A DNA stretch of 64,000 bases, from contig JAACJM010000060.1 in NCBI GenBank assembly GCA_013368315.1, positions 310,001-374,000 on the forward strand. The letters run 5' to 3'. Shown here piece after piece: positions 56,416 to 64,000 of this stretch. The DNA is from Tetrapyrgos nigripes. Lineage: Eukaryota > Basidiomycota > Agaricomycetes > Agaricales > Campanellaceae. Position numbers and translations under genes: made by a program. Numbering within the stretch: the stretch's first letter is position 1; every line of letters starts with the position of its first letter. A model generated the notes under the pieces. It did no database searches and had not been told where the DNA came from. It was given only the letters and a program-made list of their open reading frames with translations.

Positions 56416-58459
56416 ATGGTGAATCCTGGCACTTTCAAAGGCAAACGCCTCATCTATCTGCAGAGCCAGCTGGATGCATACATCGCAGTCGCTGACGATC
56501 ACAGTGGTGGCAAGGCAAAAAAGGCGGAGATTGCACGAAACTTTCTCTGCCACTTTCCATCAAAGTACCCGGAGTCCTGGGAACCTACAGACGAGGAGCT
56601 TGCAGCGGTGGACGATGAGAAAGCCTCTGAGGAGGATCCAGCTCCAAACATCGATACCATGTCTGAAGAAGAGAGGCTGGCGCATCTGGCCACTGAGGCC
56701 GAGATCTCGGCATGCAACAAGGATACCAAAGCAGTAAGTATATCTCACGTGTACACTCTACTTGCTCACAGACCGTCCTCACAGGCCATTGGACGCTGGT
56801 TGGAGTATCGGTACAAAAAGAGCCAGAAGTCCACCAATGGTCCTAACTCGAATTCGAACGACTGGTACGAGAGTGCTGTGGGTAGATTGATGCTCTCCCT
56901 CACTGGCGAAACCTCTAAGCCTCGAAGGGTTCCTGCTGCAAAGCTATGGGCAACTCATAACAAGCGCACGTTCTGGGAAGAATATCAAAAGGCACTCAGG
57001 CAGTGGAAGGAAGGTCCTACATATGACAAAAAAGATAAGTCCAAACCCATCACGATCTATAACCAGGTTATCACCTCGTACTGGAATCGGTTGCCAGGAG
57101 GTACACAGGACAAATGGATCCAGAAGACCCGTGATGAGCATGAAAAGGAGATAGAAAAGTGGGAGAAAGGCTTCAGAGAGTTTTCTACAGAGTCTAAGGA
57201 TCGTCAAGAGTGCGTGAGCAAGTTTTAGATCTTGAGTATGGATCTTCTAATTTGCTCCTTTTGGCAGATGCATCAATGCCGTCACCCACTTCTTGCAACC
57301 ACTGTTAGACAACATTGCCCTTGCAACTGGTTTCAAGGCCACTGTGCTCCTCGGTGGACCTGAGCCTGCAGACTCTGGTCGTCTCAATGTAATCAGGTGT
57401 GTGGTCCAGTTTGCTTCCTACTCTCACTTCAAACTCATGTCTCATTCTCAGTGTACATTCTGGAACTGCTGAAACGAACTTTGGGACTGTTATGAGGGGT
57501 GTATACAAGAGTAAAGTTCTGCCCATTTTTGGCGAGTACTTAAAGGCTAGTTATAGTGAGTTCATTTGTGACGTTTCTATATTTCAATGCTGACTACGGT
57601 TCTCTAATTTTAAGCTAAAGCTGAATGCCGTGCTCGTGCACTACCCAACGACAACAATGAAGACCATCTTGAGACAGTATCAAGCACAAACAAAGGCCTA
57701 GAGACCTTCAGCATTGAGGATTCTATGCAGGCAGGAAGATCTAAGGAACGGACAACGTCTACCACTACAAAGCTCCAGCCTTTGGTTTCCACTACCACTA
57801 CAATTTTGCCTGAACAAGAGTCTGTCCCTACGACGTTACAACCTGCTCCTACCTCAATGCCATCTGAAAATGAGATTGTGAAGCTGGGCTCAACTTCGAG
57901 TGCTGAAGCAGAGGCCAGCAGTTCTGCCTCCTCTGTAGTGCCTTCTCCATTTGCTTTGCCGGCACCTGGCTCACCACGACCTCTTGAATGTGGTACTTCT
58001 TCAACACCTCCTTCCCCTGCCCCTTCTCCATCTCCAATATCACGTCCCAATTCCCCTTTTCCTTCACCTTCTCCAGAACCATGTTCCCTATCACCCATTC
58101 TGTCCCCGTCTCGTGCCCTGTCAGACAATACCGTACTGACATCCACTGGTGATGTGGAGATGGCTGACAGTAATCCTGTTACTGTCACCACTACTTGGAT
58201 GGCTGACAGTAATTCTGTTACCGCAGCCACTACTCGGACGGCTGACAGTATTTCTGTTACTGTCGCCACTACGCAAAAACATCAGATCGAAGAGATGGAC
58301 TCTACTAGCCGTAGGACTCGATCAAAAACACAAGTAGAGGACTCAAAAGCATCAATGAAGATCACAAAGGCCAGGTCTGATAAATGTAAGTGTCGCCATC
58401 ATCGTTTCTCTGAACTCTGTGCACTGTGCCAGTACCATAGCTTTTTTTTCAACCAATGA
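56416..58459 (+). CDS. transposon accessory protein, copy 2 (intact)
   Basis: Five exons, 56416-56733, 56785-57209, 57268-57396, 57452-57555 and 57615-58459, give an unbroken 606-residue frame. It is related to the damaged gene at 4,312-7,689. The N-terminal block reads RLIYLQSQLDAYIAVAD against WLRVKLDEYLKITD there. It also has the helix 'AIGRWLEYRYKKSQK', a charged coiled coil, and a QPLLDNIALATGF..LLGGPEP block against QPMVDIVSAHTGY. Two intron positions and phases are shared. The C-terminal third is Ser/Pro/Thr-rich with three repeats of a 'MADSN[SP]VT..TT' type and a closing Cys/His stretch. The basic helices suggest nucleic-acid binding, but no named domain is recognised. It lies downstream of the RNase H1-N-like gene, in the same direction. 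Confidence 0.72.
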
Positions 58460-58830
58460 AATCAGGCTATGGCAGATTATTATTTACTCTACGCTAGCTT
58501 GCCTATAGTTTAATTATCATCCTAAACTCTAGGATAAACTGTATGCTATAGGAGGCGTATTTCAACCAATGGTCAATTTCGAGAATCCGGACGTCATAGC
58601 CATATATTTAGTCTATGGCAGCCTTATTTCCAACTCAAGTGTAGTATAGATTTTACCATAGGCTACTTTCAAAGCTACCGTAGATTCAAAAGAGGACCAT
58701 AATCGAGCTGTTGCGCTCGCTTTCGTTCATATGCTATTAAAAGGCGATGACAGCATGGTTTTCTATGTAGAAGTAAAGAATTTGATATACTGCGGGACGC
58801 CGTCATTGAGTCAGCTGTCCCATGGCCAGC
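58460..58830. other. non-coding gap with short repeated words
   Basis: 'gctatggcag', 'tctatggcag', 'gcctatag', 'gctatagg' and 'ccataggcta' recur between 58,465 and 58,665, and 'agcctactg' words occur again at 63,627-63,670. These may be subterminal binding sites of the Plavaka element and could mark its left end. No gene. Confidence 0.4.
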
Positions 58831-60369
58831 TCATTCTTCATCTTCTGACGGCGACGACCACTGTTCTTCCTCGTCCTCAACAGCTACCTGCTTCCCCTTC
58901 CCCTTACCATTCACAGGTCCAGCCTCAGCCGTTGCCACCTCCTCCTCCTCCTCCTCCTCCTCCTCCTCCTCTTCTTCCTCATCATTGGAAGCATTCCCAC
59001 TGTCTACATCATGCCGTACACGTTGGGCTGCGTGCTCATTTCTATCCGTTGATGAGGATTTGCGTTTGCGAGTTGCAGAGCCAGTAGAAGTGGGTTTCCG
59101 TCGGCATGAATGGTCACGTTTGGCTGCGTTTCCTTTCAAGTAAGCGTACTTGGTTGGAACTTCTGCAACGCCAGACTGGTAGCGCTTTTGTCGCTGATTA
59201 CCAAGGTATTGGTTGATGATAGCAACAGTTGCCCAGTCACCAATGAAGCGGTTGAGAATTGGGTGTCGTTTGCACATCTGGTCAATATGTAAGTCTTTTT
59301 TCTCTCTCTCCAGGTGGGGATTACTCACTGCATCCTGGTATGTTGCCCTTTCAGCTATAGGTTGCTCGTTCCATGGCATCATGATATTCATTCCACTTGC
59401 GTAGAAGAGCTGATGGGCACTGGCCTGTTTATACATATAGTACTGTCAGTAAAAAATACGCGAGTGAGTAGCAGTGTCTCACAGCTATTGCACTATATAT
59501 CGCTTTCTCTCCATCTAACTTCATTTCCTTGCAGATACTCCAGTTTGAACCATGAGGCCGAGGAATCTGCTGCTGGGTGACTTGGTTTTCACCGAGTTTG
59601 CGTTGGAGCTCAGCGTTAGCAGCTTCTGACTTTGCAAGTTTCGCTGCGGCAATTAATCAAGGTATGTCACATTTGTTGTTAGGAGTTGCGGAAGGACTGA
59701 CCTTGTAGTTCAGCAAGCAAATCATTCTGTCCGGTGCCCTCTGTCCCATCATGACGACTACGGCCCTCTATCTCATCACCACTGCTTTCTTCATCAACTT
59801 GGTGGGAAGGTTCTGGTTCTCGGGCAATGGAAGAACGCTCTTGGCCATTCGCTGGGTCTTGGGAGGCCAGTACAGGCCTAGTGGTGTTTTTATTCACGGG
59901 ATGGGGTGGACGGGGCTCGGCCGCCTTGTCAGAGGCTTGCGCAGATACATCATCATTTTCCTCGTCGTCATCGTCGCTGTCTCTTTGACGACGAGGATGG
60001 TGCCTCAATACCTTCGATTTTTTTTAGAGCTTCTGGTGAATGGTATGGCTGGCGTCAGCCTACTATGTTTGTGTATCTGTAAGTTTACTCACTTTCGCTT
60101 TCCTGGCATCTTCTAAGAAGTTCTTCATAGGTTGGCTGCTTCGAGTTAGTGTTGGTGCCAGTGGCCAGTGGGCTTCGGCCGTTTTCGTTGGCTGGTTTGC
60201 GACTCAATGCATGGGGCCTGGAAGAGGTATCTTTTTTCTTCGCTGCTGCGCTGTTCGTGGGCTTATTTCTGGTAGATGTAGGGGTCACGGTTACATTAGG
60301 TGCTGTTGGTGCCTTTGATGGAGTAGTGGATGTGCTGGTCCCAACGTTACTTCTGGTACCTGGAGCCAT
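58831..60369 (-). pseudogene. acidic Plavaka-associated protein, one frame error
   Basis: Five minus-strand exons: 60369-60093, 60032-59702, 59643-59483, 59424-59329 and 59277-58831; about 436 residues. The start MAPGTRSNVGTS is Ser/Thr/Pro-rich. Then come a leucine/glutamine helix (AKLAKSEAANAELQRKLG), the segment QIPRPHGSNWSICKEMKL, and a conserved core RFIGDWATVAIINQYLGNQR with tryptophan and KR residues. After this come a basic stretch and a run of about 14 glutamates encoded by a CTC/TTC microsatellite. The core resembles proteins commonly found beside Agaricomycete DNA transposons. A homopolymer of eight A near 60,020 puts exon 2 one base out of frame. The ATG faces the Plavaka ATG 144 bp away. 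Confidence 0.6.
58937..58980. repeat. (CTC)n microsatellite coding poly-glutamate
   Basis: An uninterrupted cct/ctt triplet run inside the last exon of the minus-strand gene; being in triplets it keeps the frame. Confidence 0.9.
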
Positions 60370-60513
60370 AATGGTAGCAGTAGGAGATGCAAGACCACAA
60401 CTACGTTGCATTGGCAGCAACAAAAATTTTAAAAAATCATGTGATATATTATCTGTTTTTCCGACCAAGTTCCCTGTTACCTACCTCCTCTTTGACGAAT
60501 CTCTGCTCCTGCC
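60370..60513. promoter_or_regulatory. shared divergent promoter of Plavaka transposase and its partner
   Basis: 144 bp between two opposing ATGs, AT-rich with 'caaaaattttaaaaaatca' around 60,419-60,439. It mirrors the divergent layout of the KDZ/TET pair. Confidence 0.4.
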
Positions 60514-63500
60514 ATGGTACGGTCTCAGAAGCAGTGGTGCGAGCACTGTCAACAGCATATCAGCAGGAAGCACGCCAATGAACACCGGGCTTTTCTATTC
60601 AATCCGTTTTCAACCATCTCTCTCCCAAACGAACCTATTAGTGTCCCGGAGGCTCCTAGTGACTATGGAATGGCAGATCCATCTTGGGACGACCCTGGGG
60701 ACTGTGATGAAGATTTTATGGCAAGTGACGACAATTTGCCTTGCCATGAAGCCTATATGGGACTGTAAAATATTCGAACTTGGGTTGAAGAGGTTGATGA
60801 GGATGAGGACTTGATGGATGCTGATGACTGGACCTCTAGAGAGTTGAATGATGAAGATGGAACTGAGGACGAGGATGACGAAGACAACTTTGATTGGGAC
60901 GCTTTTGTGCGGAGATACCGTGTCATACATGGTACCCTGTCCGCTGAACAGCAGTTTGGGGCTGCTTATGAGCAGGAAGCTGCAGAAGGTGTGTCCACCA
61001 TCTACATTATTGTTACATTGATCAAAGATATCTTACACTGGACGTCATGCTGAGCTTGATGCTTGCCCATATTGTAACGAGAGGCGATATCGGGCCAATG
61101 GCAAACCCCGGAAGCAGTTCACATACATTCCCATCACTCCCCGCCTCCAGGCTTTCACTCGAAGTAAAGACATGGCAGAGAAGATGAAATATCGAGCTAA
61201 GGAACATAAACACAAGGCCGGCCATCTCAACGACATCTTTGATGGTACTACCTACTGGAAACTCTGCCGTCGTCATGTCCACATTGATCATCAACCACTT
61301 TTACACAAATACTTCGAAGACAACCGTGATATTGCCCTTGGTCTATCAACCGATGGTTTCGCACCTCACAAACGATGCAAAAAGACAGTGTGGCCTCTCA
61401 TCCTATTCAACTATAACCTCCACCCAGACATCTGTTTCCACATCGAAAACATACTCTCACTCGGCGTCATTCCTGGCCCTAAAAAGCCCCACGACATCGA
61501 CTCTTTCCTATGGCCGCTTCTTGAGGAGCTCTCCCTTCTTTCACGAGGAGTGCGTGCCTACGACGTTCATTACGGGCATACCTCATTGCAGTCTTTGGCG
61601 ATATTCCAGCGGTATCAATGCTGATGCATATGAAGGGGCATAATGCGAAATCTCCGTGCCGCATGTGCTCTATCCTTGGAGTTGTAGGCCCCAATGATCC
61701 CCAAACCAACTATATACCTCTTAACCGGGAATGGGTTAATGGCAGTGATGAGATTGGAGTATATGACCCCTACAACCTTCCTATGCGTACCCATACTGAG
61801 CTTCTTACCCAGGCAGCTGAGGTACAAGCAGCTACAACGGACGCACAGGCAGAGCGACTTGCTCGTCGTTATGGCATCAAGGAAGTCCCGGCTTTATCCT
61901 TTCTCGACTCCCTCATCTTCCCGACGTCCTTCCCATATGACTTCATGCATCTTATTTGGGAAAACCTTGTCAAAAACCTCATCCTTCATTGGACAGGCCA
62001 GTTCAAAGGCCTTGATGACGGGTCGGAAAACTATACCATAGAGAATGCTGTGTGGGAAGCCATTGGAGCGGAAACAGCTGCTTCCGGGTCCACCATTCCT
62101 TCTGCGTTTGGTGCACGGGTACCTGACGTTGCGAATGACAAGTCAACCATCTCCGCAGAAATGTGGTCTTTCTGGACAATATACCTCGGGCCTGTTCTTT
62201 TGCGGAAACGTCTAGGCAAAAAGTATTACAACCATTTCATACTTCTGGTCAAACTCCTAAACAAATGTCTTCAATTCGAGATCACAACAGACGAAGTCCA
62301 GGAGATTCGAGATGGCTTTGTAGAATGGGTGCAAACATACGAGAAGTGAGTCAAGTTGTACTTTTTTGTGTTACATTGGGCTGAAGTTGACAACCGCACA
62401 GATATTATTATCAGTACTCACCAGAGCGTGTCTCGACCTGTCCCCTCACGGTCCATGCCCTTCTCCACATTGCAGATAGTATTGAGGCTATGGGCCCGGT
62501 GTGGTGTTATTGGGCTTTTCCAATGGAGCGTTATTGCGGGTCTCTCCAGCCGGCCATCCGCAGCCGGCGTATTCCATATCGTTCACTGGACTGTTATGTA
62601 CTTGAGGTGGCACAATTAACGCAGATCAAACTTCGCTACAACGTAACCGAGGAGTTGAAGCTGAGGCCCTCAAAGGTCAATCTACCGCAAGGTTCCATGA
62701 AACTCTGCTCCTGTAAGCTCATTGTTCCTAATTTTTCGATTTTTCAAAGATTTATTGACAAGACTTCTCATGCACATAGATTCTGATTTCGTACTTTGTC
62801 CTCCCAAAGCTCTGTCACATCAAACGCATCTATCCACTGGCTTAACGACTGGTATTTGCGCCGCACTGGTCACACGATTCAACACCGAGCCTTGTGTACC
62901 AGGTCAGAGAAAAAAGAAGATACCTATTGGAGTTGTCCGAAAGCATCTCAGGTCAGCTCGGGTTGAAGTTTGGGGATGCTTTCGCCAAGTGGACTCTGAA
63001 GAAGGCAAAATCATTCGGGCGTCATGTGTAGGTGGTACAGTTCAGGAAGATTCACGAGACGCCACGTTCATCCGTGTAAGAGCGACATCATTTCAATGAT
63101 CCTTCTCTAATGCTTATCTTTTTTGTAGTACGAGGCGTATGTGGATATACATGCTAGGATGATAAACCGGAGAGAAAAGCTCGTTCTACAGGAATTTTAC
63201 GGTCAACTGGAGCGAATCATTGTGGTTTGCTTTACTGATCCCTCAGCTTGTCAAGCGCTGAAGGTAACTTCGGGTGATGAGATCTGCCTTGCAGCTATTC
63301 GTAGCTGTAAATTGGACAAGAAGCAGCCTCTTATTGATAGTGGTATGGACATGCATTTTTATTCTGGATTTGGGGCACTGGATGTCATTGGTATTGAGAG
63401 TGTGCAGTGTCTTATGGGTAGAGTCCGGGACCGTAATAAGACTGGGCAGTGGGTCTTGCTCGACCGTAGTGGGACACTCAAACGGACTTTGTACATAGAC

Positions 63501-63515
63501 TCAGAAGACGATTAA
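60514..63515 (+). pseudogene. Plavaka (EnSpm/CACTA superfamily) transposase, damaged
   Basis: Five exons, 60514-60990, 61028-62345, 62402-62712, 62780-63075 and 63129-63515, give about 929 residues. A Cys/His N-terminus (WCEHCQQHISRKHANEH) is followed by an acidic region and a CPYC knuckle. Then comes the core: DIALGLSTDGFAP (first acidic residue), LFNYNL, LGVIPGPKKPHDIDSFLWPL, VFGDIPAVSMLMHMKGH (second), CRMC, SFPYDFMHLIWENLVKNLIL and WSFWTIYLGPVLL, ending in WCYWAFPMERYCG and QLTQIKLRY. These blocks are diagnostic of fungal Plavaka/Tnp2-like transposases. Lesions: in-frame TAA at 60,766 and a 1 bp deletion near 61,566 (between GVRAYD and LRAYLIAVFGD). Restoring one base makes all phases consistent. 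It would cut CACTA-type ends in the nucleus. Confidence 0.88.
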
Positions 63516-64000
63516 TTGATGGTGTTTCCATACTTGTTTTGTACAGACTGAAGATCATCCAATCGAAGGATGATTCATTGGTTAGTCCTTTTCGTAAGGG
63601 ATTGAATATATACTAGACTACTTTGCAGCCTACTGTAGCTTACTTCCTTGGTTATTTTTCAGCCTACTGAATAGATTGTCTTAAGTATAGGTTGATTTAG
63701 CTTATTATTCTACGATAGACCAAAATATAACCTATGCAAACCCCACAGTGGTGGTGAAATCTAACCCTCATTCAACAGTGTCTGCTCTACGAAATGGGCG
63801 TAAGAACGACGTCATCGTAGAGAAGATGCGATCCGGCACACCAAATCCTGCCCACCTTACCTCTCAGGGCCTTTTGATATGTTTTCAACACTAGACAACG
63901 ACGTTTTCAAGACGATGCTCTGCAAGTATCTAATTTTTGAGCATGATCAACAATACGTGGATGGGAGGCTCTCTCCAACGGGTCGTCCTACAGTTGTTGG
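63516..64000. other. 3' flank of the Plavaka gene, no gene
   Basis: AT-rich, with repeated 'agcctactg' and 'tatagg' words (63,627-63,700). The right end of the element is likely here or just beyond the window. No coding region is supported. Confidence 0.4.

Noticed and set aside
57725..58459. 244-codon frame as a separate Ser/Thr-rich gene starting at ATG 57,725
   Set aside because: It is in phase with the fifth exon of the accessory gene from 57,615, and all four upstream introns fit.
1..64000. tRNA or rRNA genes
   Set aside because: I looked for T-loop GGTTCRAnnCC signatures with pairing arms and for conserved rRNA blocks and saw none by eye. A tRNAscan-SE or Rfam search would be needed to exclude them.

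Overview
This 64 kb window looks like genomic DNA of a filamentous basidiomycete, most likely an Agaricomycete. The coding regions are cut by many 48-70 nt GT..AG introns. The protein families point the same way: KDZ and Plavaka DNA transposases, a fungal TET/JBP dioxygenase, a TRI5-type sesquiterpene synthase, GH131 and Ty3/gypsy elements with very long LTRs. I saw no rRNA or tRNA genes and no CRISPR array. Almost the whole window is a transposon graveyard, with one clean host-type gene (the terpene synthase) and many broken host-gene fragments.

Layout. 0-2.5 kb: a 1.6 kb LTR abutting an inverted gag fragment. 2.5-15.1 kb: a 12.6 kb KDZ-type DNA transposon bounded by 48 bp inverted repeats. 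It holds a multi-exon accessory gene, a small basic coiled-coil gene, a gene with an RNase H1 N-terminal-like (viroplasmin) domain, and a CxC2/KDZ transposase with one frameshift. 15.1-20 kb: fused fragments of unrelated host genes that keep their introns (cullin, GIY-YIG nuclease, glutathione synthetase, GH131, an Sld3-like gene). 20-25 kb: a TA-flanked non-autonomous element and an intact terpene synthase, bracketed by two inverted 382 bp MITE-like copies. 25-34 kb: decayed host-gene fragments (Sld3-like, GIY-YIG, BTB, unknown), small MITEs and tandem duplications. 34-36.4 kb: an uncharacterised multi-exon gene. 36.4-38.7 kb: a CACTA-like non-autonomous element with ~420 bp inverted repeats around a 22 bp satellite that flips orientation. 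38.7-47.5 kb: LTR pieces and a Ty3/gypsy element interrupted by a 477 bp TA-flanked MITE.

47.6-63.7 kb is the most notable part. A second KDZ transposase (minus strand) is divergently paired with a TET/JBP 2-oxoglutarate/Fe(II) dioxygenase. Next come a second RNase H1-N-like gene with two SUMO-interaction-like motifs, a second copy of the accessory gene (intact), an acidic minus-strand gene and a Plavaka (CACTA-related) transposase. The recurrence of accessory + RNase H1-N-like + KDZ in two elements suggests a conserved transposition module. Most transposon genes carry one to three inactivating lesions, several of them C-to-T changes at CpG. Such decay is what cytosine methylation would leave, in a region that also encodes a putative 5-methylcytosine oxidase. 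Splice junctions and lesions given here were worked out by hand from reading frame and from agreement between copies; none was checked by alignment software.
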